In this document: in pieces, positions 28,439 to 36,131 of the stretch
Layout of the letters: each line of letters opens with the position of its first letter
Numbering within the stretch: the stretch's first letter is position 1
Source: JBBDMC01 sp963826055
GTDB lineage: Bacteria > Pseudomonadota > Alphaproteobacteria > Rhizobiales > Kaistiaceae
Reading direction: 5' to 3'
Length of the DNA: 64,000 nucleotides
NCBI GenBank assembly: GCA_963826055.1
Contig: CAWGVO010000018.1
Location: 1-64,000, forward strand
Made by a program: the position numbers and the translations under genes
Notes under the pieces: model-generated
The model's input: only the letters and a program-made list of their open reading frames with translations
What the model was told of the DNA's origin: nothing
Databases searched by the model: none

Positions 28439-28603
28439 CTACGCCGTGGCGAACATGGACATGAGGAAGAGGACGAGAAACACCACCAGGAAAACGCCAA
28501 ACAGGACGCGGGAAATCACGGCCGCTCCCGCCGCCACGCCGGTGAAGCCGAGCGCGCCCGCCACGAGCGCGACAATCAGGAAGATGAGAGCCCATGTCAG
28601 CAT
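28439..28603 (-). CDS. DUF1328 (YtjA-like) small membrane protein
   Basis: A 54-residue protein starting MLTWALIFLIVALVAGALGF with a second helix (VLFGVFLVVFLVLFLMSMF) and the GVAAGAA turn typical of DUF1328. Members are small inner-membrane proteins of unknown function, often stress-induced. GGAG lies 9 nt before the ATG at 28603, and an EcfG-like promoter (one mismatch) lies 37 nt upstream. It is transcribed divergently from the DUF3008 gene and terminated by the hairpin at 28318-28344. Confidence 0.87.
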   Translation of the reverse strand: MLTWALIFLIVALVAGALGFTGVAAGAAVISRVLFGVFLVVFLVLFLMSMFATA

Positions 28604-28639
28604 CTTGAATCTCCGTTGTTGTCCGCCCGCCCACCTGAC

Positions 28640-28664
28640 AACCGACACAGGCCTGTCGGGTTCC
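28640..28664 (-). promoter_or_regulatory. EcfG-like promoter (GGAAC-N16-GGTT) for DUF1328
   Basis: GGAAC (28664-28660), 16-nt spacer, GGTT (28643-28640), 37 nt before the DUF1328 ATG. It diverges from the plus-strand site 14 nt away. Confidence 0.55.
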
Positions 28665-28677
28665 ATCGCGGCGGACG

Positions 28678-28703
28678 GGAACCGGTTGGCCGTCTCGCGC
28701 GTC
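28678..28703 (+). promoter_or_regulatory. EcfG-like promoter (GGAAC-N17-CGTC) for DUF3008
   Basis: GGAAC (28678-28682), 17-nt spacer, CGTC (28700-28703), 48 nt before the ATG at 28751. Confidence 0.5.
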
Positions 28704-28750
28704 ATGAGGAAGCTGCCACATCCGGCAGCGGTCACAAACGGAGACGAAAC

Positions 28751-28942
28751 ATGCCCGCCAAATCGAAGGCCCAGCAAAAAGCCGCCGGCGCAGCTCTGGC
28801 GGCCAAACGCGGTGACATGAAGAAGAGCGAGCTCAAGGGTTCATCGAAGAACATGTACGAATCGATGAGCGAGAAGGAGCTCAAGGAGTTCGCTTCGACC
28901 AGCAGAAGCGACAAGCCGAACAAGGTGGCGAAAAGCCACTGA
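28751..28942 (+). CDS. DUF3008 small lysine-rich protein
   Basis: A 63-residue, highly charged soluble protein. It begins MPAKSKAQQKAAGAALAAKR and continues KKSELKGSSKNMYESMSEKE, the signature of DUF3008. The function is unknown; the composition suggests a disordered cytoplasmic protein, perhaps nucleic-acid associated. It sits behind an EcfG-like promoter, in the cluster of small stress genes. The ribosome site is weak (GGAGACG). Confidence 0.85.
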   Translation: MPAKSKAQQKAAGAALAAKRGDMKKSELKGSSKNMYESMSEKELKEFASTSRSDKPNKVAKSH

Positions 28943-28989
28943 CCATTTCGGCGCTGCTTTCCAGCGGGCGCATACCTGACCTTCGGAAT

Positions 28990-29015
28990 GGAACCAATGC
29001 GCCGGCAAGCAGGTT
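28990..29015 (+). promoter_or_regulatory. EcfG-like promoter (GGAAC-N17-GGTT) for the two-PRC-barrel protein
   Basis: GGAAC (28990-28994), 17-nt spacer, GGTT (29012-29015). One mismatch, about 71 nt before the ATG at 29086. Confidence 0.55.
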
Positions 29016-29085
29016 GTCAACGCATACCGGGCGCCATGCACACCGGCCTGGCGCAGTTCCCAACCACCAACGAGGAGCCAAGAGG

Positions 29086-30132
29086 ATGATTGTGAGACGA
29101 CTTCTGACAACGGCCGCGATCGTGGCCATGGCCGGCGCCGCCAACGCCGCCCAACCCGCACCGCAGGACCAGCCCATGCAGCAGCAGACCTCGGCAACCG
29201 CGCCGCAGTACCTGCAGCTCACCGCCACCAATGCGCACCTTGCATCGGATCTCATCGGCGAGTCCGTCTACTCCAGCGACTCCAAGGACGCCGAGACGGT
29301 CGGCGACATCAACGACCTGGTCGTGAGAGAAGATGGCTCGATCGACGCCGTCGTGATCGGCGTTGGCGGCTTCCTTGGCGTCGGCGAGAAGAACGTGGCG
29401 GTTCGCTTCGACAGCATCAAATGGTCGATCGATCAGAGTGGCAACCGCTACGCGGTGCTGACGACCAGCAAGGAAGACCTGCAGAACGCGCCGTCCTTCG
29501 ACGTCTCCATGCTGACGCCGTCGACCGCGCCGAAGGATCAGACCCGGCTGCCCGCGACTGCCAACAACGACCAGCCCGCGCCTCCCGCACCGATGGCTGC
29601 CCCGCAGCCGCCGGCGCAGACGGCGATGAGCGATCAGAGCGGAAAGGCACCCGCGCCCGCGGCCGAGGCACCCGCCACCCAGCCGCAGCAGGACATGACG
29701 GCCCAAAGCAAACCGCTGGACAACAACCTGGCCGCTGAGAACAAGCCGGCGGACAGCATGGCTGCCCAGGACAAGGGGCAGATGGCCAGCAACGCGGCAA
29801 ATACCCAGCCCGCCAGCACGATCAGCGCGGACGACCTGATCGATGCCACGGTCTACGGCGCCGACAACAGCGATCTCGGCAACGTCAGCGATGTGTTGCT
29901 GGCGTCGGACGGATCGGTCGACGCCATCGTTGTCGACGTTGGCGGCTTCCTGGGTCTCGGGGCCAAGCCGGTGGCGATCGGCTTCGACAGTGTTCAGTTC
30001 AGAACGGACGACAGCGGCAAGCTGATCGTTGAGACCTCCTTCACCAAGGACGCGCTCGACGCTGCTCCGCAGTACGACGAGTCCGCCTACGCGCAACAGC
30101 GCGACACCATGCGTCTGACAAACGGCGGCTGA
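29086..30132 (+). CDS. Exported protein with two PRC-barrel domains and an Ala/Pro/Gln linker
   Basis: ATG at 29086 follows GAGG. A signal peptide (RRLLTTAAIVAMAGAANAAQ) leads to a first PRC-barrel (about residues 50-140: LIGESVYSSDSKDAETVGDI, AVVIGVGGFLGVGEKNVAV). A low-complexity Ala/Pro/Gln linker of about 100 residues follows, then a second PRC-barrel (about 250-345: DATVYGADNSDLGNVSDVLL, AIVVDVGGFLGLGAKPVAI). PRC-barrels are protein- or surface-binding modules; the partner here is unknown. The two domains are clearly related to each other and to the single-domain gene at 31410. EcfG-like promoter upstream. Confidence 0.85.
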   Translation: MIVRRLLTTAAIVAMAGAANAAQPAPQDQPMQQQTSATAPQYLQLTATNAHLASDLIGESVYSSDSKDAETVGDINDLVVREDGSIDAVVIGVGGFLGVGEKNVAVRFDSIKWSIDQSGNRYAVLTTSKEDLQNAPSFDVSMLTPSTAPKDQTRLPATANNDQPAPPAPMAAPQPPAQTAMSDQSGKAPAPAAEAPATQPQQDMTAQSKPLDNNLAAENKPADSMAAQDKGQMASNAANTQPASTISADDLIDATVYGADNSDLGNVSDVLLASDGSVDAIVVDVGGFLGLGAKPVAIGFDSVQFRTDDSGKLIVETSFTKDALDAAPQYDESAYAQQRDTMRLTNGG

Positions 30133-30149
30133 CGACCGCGGTGACTGTC

Positions 30150-30178
30150 CCGCCGCGCGCCGCTTCGGTGCGCGGCGG
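30150..30178 (+). terminator. GC-rich hairpin after the two-PRC-barrel gene
   Basis: CCGCCGCGC and GCGCGGCGG form a 9-bp stem 17 nt past the stop codon, but no T-tract follows. Its last two bases are the first two of the GGAAC element of the CsbD promoter. Confidence 0.4.
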
Positions 30179-30202
30179 AACCCCCGAGATCAGATGAGCG
30201 TT
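30177..30202 (+). promoter_or_regulatory. EcfG-type promoter (GGAAC-N17-CGTT) for the CsbD gene
   Basis: GGAAC (30177-30181), 17-nt spacer, CGTT (30199-30202), exact consensus, 60 nt before the ATG at 30262. Confidence 0.75.
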
Positions 30203-30261
30203 GTGAAGTGCCTGACGATGTCGGGCAGTCGGTTTTCCCGATTTCAAGACAGGAGCGTCAA

Positions 30262-30459
30262 ATGAACTGGGATCGCATCGAAGGCAACTGGAAGGAATTC
30301 AAGGGCAAGGCGCAGCAGCAGTGGGGCAAGCTCACCGACGACGATCTCGACGTCATCGAGGGCAGCCGCCAGGAGCTCGAAGGGCGGCTCCAGCAGAGGT
30401 ACGGCTACGCCAAGGACGAGGCCCGCAAGAAGATCGACACCTGGCTCGACACGATGTGA
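30262..30459 (+). CDS. CsbD family stress protein
   Basis: A 65-residue protein opening MNWDRIEGNWKEFKGKAQQQ and continuing WGKLTDDDLDVIEGSRQEL, then LQQRYGYAKDEARKKID. This is the full CsbD signature. CsbD proteins are small, hydrophilic and induced in general stress in many bacteria, with no defined biochemical role. GGAG lies about 9 nt before the ATG and an exact EcfG promoter is upstream. It converges on the metalloprotease gene with 6 bases between stops. Confidence 0.92.
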   Translation: MNWDRIEGNWKEFKGKAQQQWGKLTDDDLDVIEGSRQELEGRLQQRYGYAKDEARKKIDTWLDTM

Positions 30460-30465
30460 GTGCGC

Positions 30466-31203
30466 CTAGTTTGGCGGGCGCGGCCGAGTCATCATTGGCT
30501 CGGCCACGCCAACCGTAATCGTCGGGTCTCCGTAGAGCGCACGCGCTCCCGCGATATCGCCCGGCTGCAAGCTTCTGAAATCCTCTCCGTATCGAAAATC
30601 CATGACCTCGCCCCTGGCTCCGGGGTGGTCGAGGCCGATGGCGTGGCCGATCTCGTGCATCAGCGTGTAGCGAAGGTCGTAGACGCTGAGGTCACCGTCG
30701 AAGCCGATCTTCCACCGCTCGTCCGGGTTGAGGCAAATGACCGATTGCTTGATCGACTTCATCCCCTTGCCACCCGGGTCAGGCACGGACACGTTGGTGA
30801 AGGCGCGACCCCGCGGCTTGCCCTCGGCTCCGATCAGAATGTCCGCGGTCTCCGCGTCCCCGGGAATGAAGATGATGTTGGCCGCGCTGCTCCAGGCATG
30901 GAAGGCGGCGTCGCGTTCGATATCGAATTGCGCCTGGCTGATGCCATTCTCCGCAAGCGTGTCGTCGATCGGCACGACGGAGGTGCAGTTGATCGCGCCC
31001 GGGAAATTCCCGGCCGATGTCACCGCGGCGAACGTGACCACGGCGCCGCGGCCGGGGGTCGCTTCGCCCCATTTGGACGGGCCGCCACCGAGCGCAAGCA
31101 ATCGGTATGCGGAAAGCGAGCCGGCGATCGGTCCCGCTGCCGCACCGTGAGCAACGGCGAGTGCTGCGGCCGCCGCCATTCCAGCCAATCCAAGCCTGGG
31201 CAA
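30466..31203 (-). CDS. Secreted matrixin-like zinc metalloprotease (M10 family)
   Basis: The zinc site HEIGHAIGLDH (HExxHxxGxxH) and the downstream Met-turn EVMDFRYGE identify a metzincin of the matrixin type. A signal peptide (LGLAGMAAAAALAVAHGAAA) follows a TTG start at 31203 supported by GAGGG 5 nt upstream; a later ATG would leave a poor signal. No propeptide cysteine switch, RTX repeats or other anchor are visible, and the protein has 245 residues. Substrates are unknown. It is an unusual product beside small stress genes; no EcfG site is seen upstream. Confidence 0.82.
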   Translation of the reverse strand: MPRLGLAGMAAAAALAVAHGAAAGPIAGSLSAYRLLALGGGPSKWGEATPGRGAVVTFAAVTSAGNFPGAINCTSVVPIDDTLAENGISQAQFDIERDAAFHAWSSAANIIFIPGDAETADILIGAEGKPRGRAFTNVSVPDPGGKGMKSIKQSVICLNPDERWKIGFDGDLSVYDLRYTLMHEIGHAIGLDHPGARGEVMDFRYGEDFRSLQPGDIAGARALYGDPTITVGVAEPMMTRPRPPN

Positions 31204-31409
31204 TGAACCCTCGATCCCGCGAATATCCCCAATCCCGTCATAGTCGATTCTGGCGCGGGCGGGGAAGGGCGGATTGACGCAATCGCGATTGAGGCAACCG
31301 GCTGATGGGGCTCATGAAAAGACCACGATGCCGCCACGCGAAGGACAAGGGCGGCGTCTATATCCGGCCGTGAGGTGGGCGGTGACCGAACTCGAAGGAG
31401 ATCGTCATC

Positions 31410-31998
31410 ATGACAAGCCTCGCAAGACTTGCCGCCATCGCTGCCATTGCGGCCACGACGGTGACCCCGGTGCTCGCCCAGGACGCAGCGCAGCCGCTTC
31501 AGCCGGCGGCGCCGCCGGCGGCCGCTGCGCCCGATGTGAACCCGCCCGCATTGCCGAATCCGGCAACCCCGGTCCCGCAGGCAAACGCCGCCCAGGCGGA
31601 AATCCCGAAGTTCGTCGACCAACAGGGTCAGGACCAGATGCTGGCGTCGAACTGGATCGGGTCGAACGTATACAATTCGTCGGACGAGAACCTCGGCGAC
31701 ATCAACGACATCCTCTTCGCCGCCTGATCACAGCGTGAGTGCGTTGATCCTTGGCGTCGGCGGCTTCCTCGGCCTTGGCGAAAAGAACGTCGCCATTTCC
31801 ATCGATGCGGTCAACGTCACGATGGATGCTGACGGCAAGCTCAAGTTCGTCGTCGATGCAACGGCTGAGGAGTTGAAGAACGCCCCCGAATTCATGACGC
31901 TCGCCGCGTTGAAGCGACAGAACGACATGAATCAGCCACCGGCGGGCTCGGCGGCAACTCCAGAGCCGGCGCCTGTCGCGCCCGCGCCCGCGCAATAG
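31410..31998 (+). CDS. Exported single PRC-barrel protein (one frameshift)
   Basis: A signal peptide (LARLAAIAAIAATTVTPVLA) and a Pro/Ala-rich stretch lead to a PRC-barrel: SNWIGSNVYNSSDENLGDIN, then, after removal of one T near 31723, LFAADHSVSALILGVGGFLG and GEKNVAISIDAV. As written the frame stops at 31727. The domain closely resembles both domains of the gene at 29086, so the two genes are probably a duplicated pair. GGAG precedes the ATG at 31410. No EcfG promoter was found upstream. A terminator follows. Confidence 0.8.
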
Positions 31999-32020
31999 AC
32001 TGACTTCGTCGTCGTTGCGG

Positions 32021-32050
32021 TCCCGCCGGCCTTTGTCGGCGGGATTGCTT
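32021..32050 (+). terminator. Hairpin terminator after the single PRC-barrel gene
   Basis: TCCCGCCG and CGGCGGGA form an 8-bp stem with an 8-nt loop, followed by TTGCTT, about 20 nt after the stop at 31998. Confidence 0.6.
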
Positions 32051-32081
32051 GTCCGGCTGCGCGGGCCAGTTCGTCGCGGGC

Positions 32082-32107
32082 GGAACCAGGCGCGCCATTC
32101 GGCCGTT
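32082..32107 (+). promoter_or_regulatory. EcfG-type promoter (GGAAC-N17-CGTT) for otsA
   Basis: GGAAC (32082-32086), 17-nt spacer, CGTT (32104-32107), exact consensus, 50 nt before the otsA ATG. Confidence 0.75.
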
Positions 32108-32156
32108 GTCCTCGGGAGCGGGATTCGAGGCAAGCCCGCGCAATTCGAGGGCAAGG

Positions 32157-33614
32157 ATGTCGCGTCTGTTCATCGTTTCCAATCGCGTCCCCGCCGAGGG
32201 CCAGGCCGCGGACGGCGGCGGACTGACGGTCGCCGTCAGGAGCGGCCTCGGCCGCGAAGCGGCATGGTTCGGATGGTCCGGCACGACCGCTGACGATCGT
32301 CGAGGCGGGAGTGAAGATGTCCACTCCCGACAGGCCGCAGGCATCGAGTACCTGCTCATCGACCTCACCAAACGCGATGTCGAGGAATACTATCGCGGGT
32401 TCGCAAATCGCACGCTGTGGCCACTGCTTCACTGCCGGGTGGATCTCGCGGAGATCAGACCGGGCGACGAGGCCGGCTACCGCAGGGTCAACCGCCTGTT
32501 CGCACGCGGCCTGCTGCCGCATCTGCGCCACGACGACCTCATCTGGATCCACGACTACCACCTGATCCCGCTTGGCGAGGAGCTGCGCCGTCTCGGCGCC
32601 GCCAACCGCATCGGTTTCTTTCTGCACACACCGTGGCCCGCCGCGGACGTATGGTCGGCGCTGCCGGCCTCGCGTGCCCTGCTGACGTCGTTCGAGGCAT
32701 ACGACCTGATCGGCCTGCAGACCGAATTCGATGTCGAGAACTTCAAGGGCTGTCTGTCCCGTTTTGGGGTGTCGCCCGATCTCCCCGACCGTGTCGGCGC
32801 GTATCCGGTCAGCATCGATACCGACCAATTTGCGGCGATGGCGAGCCGCTCCCGCGCGCACGCCATCGCGAAGCGCTTCGCCGACCGCCTTGGCGACAGA
32901 CGATTCATCCTCGGCGTCGATCGCCTCGACTACACCAAGGGTATCGCCGAGCGCATGCTGGGGTACGAAGAGTTCCTCCGGCGGACGCCGGGCGCCAGGC
33001 GGCGCGCGATCTACGTGCAGGTGACACCGAAATCGCGCTCGGAAGTGCCGCAGTACGCGCAGCTCCAGCGCGAAGTCGCCGAGATCGCCGGCCGCATCAA
33101 CGGGGCCCTCAGCGAGATCGACTGGACGCCGATCCGCTACCTCAATCGCGGCTTGCGGCGCGACGTTCTCGCAGGCCTCTATCGCCTCGCGAGGGTAGCG
33201 CTCGTGACGCCGCTGCGCGATGGCATGAACCTGGTGGCCAAAGAGTTCGTGGCCGCGCAGGCCGCCAACGATCCCGGCGTTCTCGTTCTGTCAGACTTCG
33301 CCGGCGCCGCGCGTGAGCTCGGCGCGGCCCTGATCGTCAATCCTCACGACGTCGACGCGATGGCGACCGCCATCGGCACGGCCTACGCGATGCCCCTCGA
33401 CGAGAGGCAGGCCCGCTGGCGCAGCATGTTCGATCATCTGCGGAGGAATAACGCAGCGGTCTGGTGCAGCGCGTTTCTCGATGCGTTGGAGGCCCACCCG
33501 GCGCGGAGCCGCGCAATCACCATTGCGGTCGATCGACCGGCCCCCGGCGAGCCAGCCGTGCAGGGCGCGCCGCCCGCGGACCGGGAGGCCCCCACAGTTC
33601 CAACCGCGGCCTAG
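32157..33614 (+). CDS. otsA: Trehalose-6-phosphate synthase OtsA
   Basis: This cytoplasmic GT20 enzyme makes trehalose 6-phosphate from UDP-glucose and glucose 6-phosphate, giving osmotic and desiccation protection. Family motifs are SRLFIVSNRVP at the start, WIHDYHLIPL, GVDRLDYTKGI, and TPLRDGMNLVAKEF near the nucleotide site. ATG 32157 gives the standard N-terminus. Residues past about 460 are a Pro/Ala tail. An exact EcfG promoter upstream fits its known stress regulation in alphaproteobacteria. No otsB phosphatase gene is in the window. The frame is intact. Confidence 0.95.
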   Translation: MSRLFIVSNRVPAEGQAADGGGLTVAVRSGLGREAAWFGWSGTTADDRRGGSEDVHSRQAAGIEYLLIDLTKRDVEEYYRGFANRTLWPLLHCRVDLAEIRPGDEAGYRRVNRLFARGLLPHLRHDDLIWIHDYHLIPLGEELRRLGAANRIGFFLHTPWPAADVWSALPASRALLTSFEAYDLIGLQTEFDVENFKGCLSRFGVSPDLPDRVGAYPVSIDTDQFAAMASRSRAHAIAKRFADRLGDRRFILGVDRLDYTKGIAERMLGYEEFLRRTPGARRRAIYVQVTPKSRSEVPQYAQLQREVAEIAGRINGALSEIDWTPIRYLNRGLRRDVLAGLYRLARVALVTPLRDGMNLVAKEFVAAQAANDPGVLVLSDFAGAARELGAALIVNPHDVDAMATAIGTAYAMPLDERQARWRSMFDHLRRNNAAVWCSAFLDALEAHPARSRAITIAVDRPAPGEPAVQGAPPADREAPTVPTAA

Positions 33615-33639
33615 TTCGCACAACACGGAGGACGCCGCC

Positions 33640-34707
33640 ATGAGAGCAAAGCACGCCCATGACGAAACGCTTCTCGCGCTTGCGCTCGCAGGCCTGCTGG
33701 TCTCCACACCCGCCAGTGCGCAGTCACCGGTCTGCGGCGAGCTTCAATCGCAATATCTGTCCTTTTTGCAGGCGCAGCATGGAAACGCACCGGAGGCGAG
33801 CGCCGGCAATCTCGCCCGCCAGCTTGCCCAGGCGCGTCGCGCCGCCAGCCAGGCCGGCTGCAATCACTTCCTGTTCTTCGGGCCACGGCCGAGCCCCCAG
33901 TGCCCTGCCATCATGGGCGACATCCGCCGCATGGAGAGTGACCTGCAACAGATCGGCAGGCGATCGTACGGCGCCTCCGGGTCGAGCCGGCAGCTCGCCC
34001 AGGTCAGGGCGGCGCTTGTCGCCAACGGCTGCCCGATTCCACAGGAACAGGCCGCCGCGACTGGTGGTACTTATCGCGCGCTCTGCGTCCGACTTTGCGA
34101 CGGGTACTATTTCCCGATCGCCAGCGCGGCGAAGCGCAGCCAGTTCAAAACCGACAGCGCGGCGTGTCAGTCGATGTATGCCGGGGAAGGGCTGGCCAAG
34201 CTGTTCGTCCAGCGCCAGGGCGCCGATGTTACCGACGCCACGTCACTCGACGGCGAACGCTACGGCGACCAGTCGTACGCGCTGGCCTACCGCAGTTCGT
34301 ATGACCCGAGCTGCGCCATCGAACTGAAAAACGGTCTGGCGGCACTGGCGCATCGCTATGGCGAGGCCCAGCCCGCGGCTTCGGCGAATGCGGCGGGCGA
34401 ACAGGTGCCCAAACCATTGCCGGTCCCCCGGCCGGTCGCGACGGAAGATCCCGAAACAAAAGCCAACGCGATCGGCGATCTGTCAATTGCAGAGGCGAAA
34501 TCGGTCGCCGCATCGTCGGCGAGTTCCATCCGTGTCGTCGGCGATCCCTATTACGCGCAGATGCTGAACGCCACGAACCCAAAGCCGAAGCAGGGTGCCC
34601 TATCGACCCCAACGGCGATGACGGACGCTGAGCCGACAAGCGGGGCCACGGCGTCCCTGCAATCGACCGGGATGGAGCCCGGCCCCCCTGGAACAGGATT
34701 GCCATGA
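33640..34707 (+). CDS. Exported DUF2865 protein
   Basis: GGAG lies 9 nt before the ATG at 33640. A signal peptide (TLLALALAGLLVSTPASAQS) precedes a cysteine-bearing domain with CNHFLFFGPRPSPQCPAIM and YRALCVRLCDGYYFPIASA, then CQSMYAGEGLAKLFVQ and YALAYRSSYDPSCAI. This is the DUF2865 signature, seen mainly in Hyphomicrobiales. The spaced cysteines suggest disulfides in the periplasm. The C-terminal 100 residues are Ala/Pro-rich. Function is unknown. It follows otsA by 25 bases and could share its message. Confidence 0.87.
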   Translation: MRAKHAHDETLLALALAGLLVSTPASAQSPVCGELQSQYLSFLQAQHGNAPEASAGNLARQLAQARRAASQAGCNHFLFFGPRPSPQCPAIMGDIRRMESDLQQIGRRSYGASGSSRQLAQVRAALVANGCPIPQEQAAATGGTYRALCVRLCDGYYFPIASAAKRSQFKTDSAACQSMYAGEGLAKLFVQRQGADVTDATSLDGERYGDQSYALAYRSSYDPSCAIELKNGLAALAHRYGEAQPAASANAAGEQVPKPLPVPRPVATEDPETKANAIGDLSIAEAKSVAASSASSIRVVGDPYYAQMLNATNPKPKQGALSTPTAMTDAEPTSGATASLQSTGMEPGPPGTGLP

Positions 34708-34726
34708 AAAGCACGTCGCCTGATCC

Positions 34727-35230
34727 TTAACCCCGGCGCGTTGCTTTCCGCGCCTTCTTGATATTGCGCTGGCGGGCCAGGCGCTGCGCCTCGGTCGGTT
34801 TGTCCTTCTCGGCAACGTTGGGGCGGGGCCGCGCCCGGAAGCGGTCTGCTTTGACGCGTTCGGGCGAAGAGCCGAGCTGTTTCAAAACCCGCCGGGCGTC
34901 GCTCGTGTCGGCGACCAGGCGGTCCCCATCGAGGTGTGCATGGCTTTTGGCGATAAGCCACTTCTGCGTATCCCATGAGCCGCTAACGCGCTTTCCTGCT
35001 ACCCTTTCGATGCCACCGGCCTCACCCACGTCCTGGGTGCGGAAGGTTCGGAACTCCCGCTTCGGCCTTACCTCAATGTGGAAGAAATCGCCGCGGCCAG
35101 AGGATCCGGGCTTCGCGCGATCGCCTTCCGGTTGGGCTCCGGCGCGCGACCGATGCGACATCTGCTGCCAGGCCTTCTGCGCCTTCTTGATGTTGCGCCT
35201 TGCGGCGGCCCTTTGTTTGGGTGTTGCCAT
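34727..35230 (-). CDS. Uncharacterised basic protein with paired RNIKKA motifs
   Basis: The start at 35230 is set by AGGAG 8 nt upstream; a GTG three codons earlier is less likely. The 167-residue protein is very basic. Both ends carry a similar element: KQRAAARRNIKKAQKAWQQM at the N-terminus and AQRLARQRNIKKARKATRRG at the C-terminus. The centre (FFHIEVRPKREFRTFRTQD, then WDTQKWLIAKSHAHLDGDRL) looks like a folded domain of unknown function. DNA or RNA binding is a guess from composition. It is probably transcribed with the short gene upstream from an EcfG-like promoter. Confidence 0.72.
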   Translation of the reverse strand: MATPKQRAAARRNIKKAQKAWQQMSHRSRAGAQPEGDRAKPGSSGRGDFFHIEVRPKREFRTFRTQDVGEAGGIERVAGKRVSGSWDTQKWLIAKSHAHLDGDRLVADTSDARRVLKQLGSSPERVKADRFRARPRPNVAEKDKPTEAQRLARQRNIKKARKATRRG

Positions 35231-35241
35231 GATCGGCACTC

Positions 35242-35400
35242 CTATCTTGCGCCCCGCTGCTTGAAGAACTGGATCTGACGCTCATGCTTCTCGGCCGCAG
35301 CGCGCGTCGGGAACGTTCCGAGGTTGCGCCGTTTGCCGGTCTTCGGGTCCTTCTTGCGGGAGTAGAGGCGGTACTCGCCCGTTTTCAGCTTTCGAATCAT
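35242..35400 (-). CDS. Small basic protein of 52 residues
   Basis: ATG at 35400 follows GGAG with 5 nt between. The product MIRKLKTGEYRLYSRKKDPK then RRNLGTFPTRAAAEKHERQI looks like a single three-stranded sheet plus helix, reminiscent of the arm-type DNA-binding fold of integrases, but no catalytic part is present. I do not recognise a named family with certainty. The EcfG-like promoter at 35436-35461 and the downstream gene 11 bases away suggest a two-gene stress operon. Confidence 0.65.
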   Translation of the reverse strand: MIRKLKTGEYRLYSRKKDPKTGKRRNLGTFPTRAAAEKHERQIQFFKQRGAR

Positions 35401-35435
35401 CGGTTCTCCGATGGGTGCTCGTTTCTTTCTCTGCC

Positions 35436-35461
35436 AACTCAAAATGGGAGTGAGATGTTCC
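35436..35461 (-). promoter_or_regulatory. EcfG-like promoter (GGAAC-N17-AGTT) for the two small basic proteins
   Basis: GGAAC (35461-35457), 17-nt spacer, AGTT (35439-35436). One mismatch, 35 nt before the ATG at 35400. Confidence 0.55.
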
Positions 35462-35478
35462 CGTCGTCGCCCGCGCGC

Positions 35479-35504
35479 AGAACCAAATCGCGCCTCTCGG
35501 CGTT
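35479..35504 (+). promoter_or_regulatory. EcfG-like promoter (AGAAC-N17-CGTT) for the exported protein at 35557
   Basis: AGAAC (35479-35483), 17-nt spacer, CGTT (35501-35504). One mismatch in -35. Divergent from the previous site. Confidence 0.5.
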
Positions 35505-35556
35505 GTACCTGGGAGAGGGCGTTCGGACCTCAAGGTCCGCTGACAGGGGACAAGAG

Positions 35557-36015
35557 ATGGCTCAGTCTGCTTTCAAAGCGGCAATGTCGGGAATGCTTTT
35601 TCTCGCATCGGCCGGCCCGGCGTTCGCCGGCCCCCAGTTTCCACTGATCGACCTGCCGGCGCCCCATGCGCTGGTTTCAACTCCGCAGCCAGCGAGCGCA
35701 TCCGACAAGGGCTGCCGCTCGGTTGCGGATGTCGCGGGCGAACTGAAGGTCGACGAGAAGATGGTGGGCGGCAAGACCATCGCACTTACCGGCGGTCTCG
35801 AGCAGGCGTTTTCGGATGCCTGGCGGCGCCAGACGGGTGGGCATACGGTCCCGGTCACGCTTGTGGTTGGCCACGCGTTCGCCGATCCCCGTAGCGGTGA
35901 TCTGTTCGTGGATACGGTCGAATTCGGCAACGGCGGCTGCGCTATCAGCCGAACCGTGCTCCCGGTCGGCGCCTGGAACACCATTCTGCGTTCGGCGGTC
36001 GGCATCACGGTTTAG
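35557..36015 (+). CDS. Exported protein of unknown function
   Basis: ATG at 35557 follows AGGGGACAAG. A signal peptide (AAMSGMLFLASAGPAFAGPQ) is followed by about 120 residues with two cysteines (DKGCRSVADVAGEL and GNGGCAISRTVLP), which could form one disulfide, and a central LEQAFSDAWRRQTGGHTVPV. No family is recognised. The EcfG-like promoter suggests a periplasmic stress protein. Confidence 0.72.
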   Translation: MAQSAFKAAMSGMLFLASAGPAFAGPQFPLIDLPAPHALVSTPQPASASDKGCRSVADVAGELKVDEKMVGGKTIALTGGLEQAFSDAWRRQTGGHTVPVTLVVGHAFADPRSGDLFVDTVEFGNGGCAISRTVLPVGAWNTILRSAVGITV

Positions 36016-36131
36016 CTTGGTGCGGCGCTGCGACCACGGGGCGGGAAAGCGATACGGCGGGAACCAACCGCCGTCTGGCGAATTGAATCACTGGACCCGA
36101 AGGGGGCGCACCTTCAAAAAAACGAGGAGAA

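Noticed and set aside
36060..36084. GGAAC upstream of the DUF892 gene as an EcfG promoter
   Set aside because: At 16 or 17 nt the following bases are AATT or ATTG, two mismatches from CGTT. The gene may still be in the regulon, but the site is not supported.
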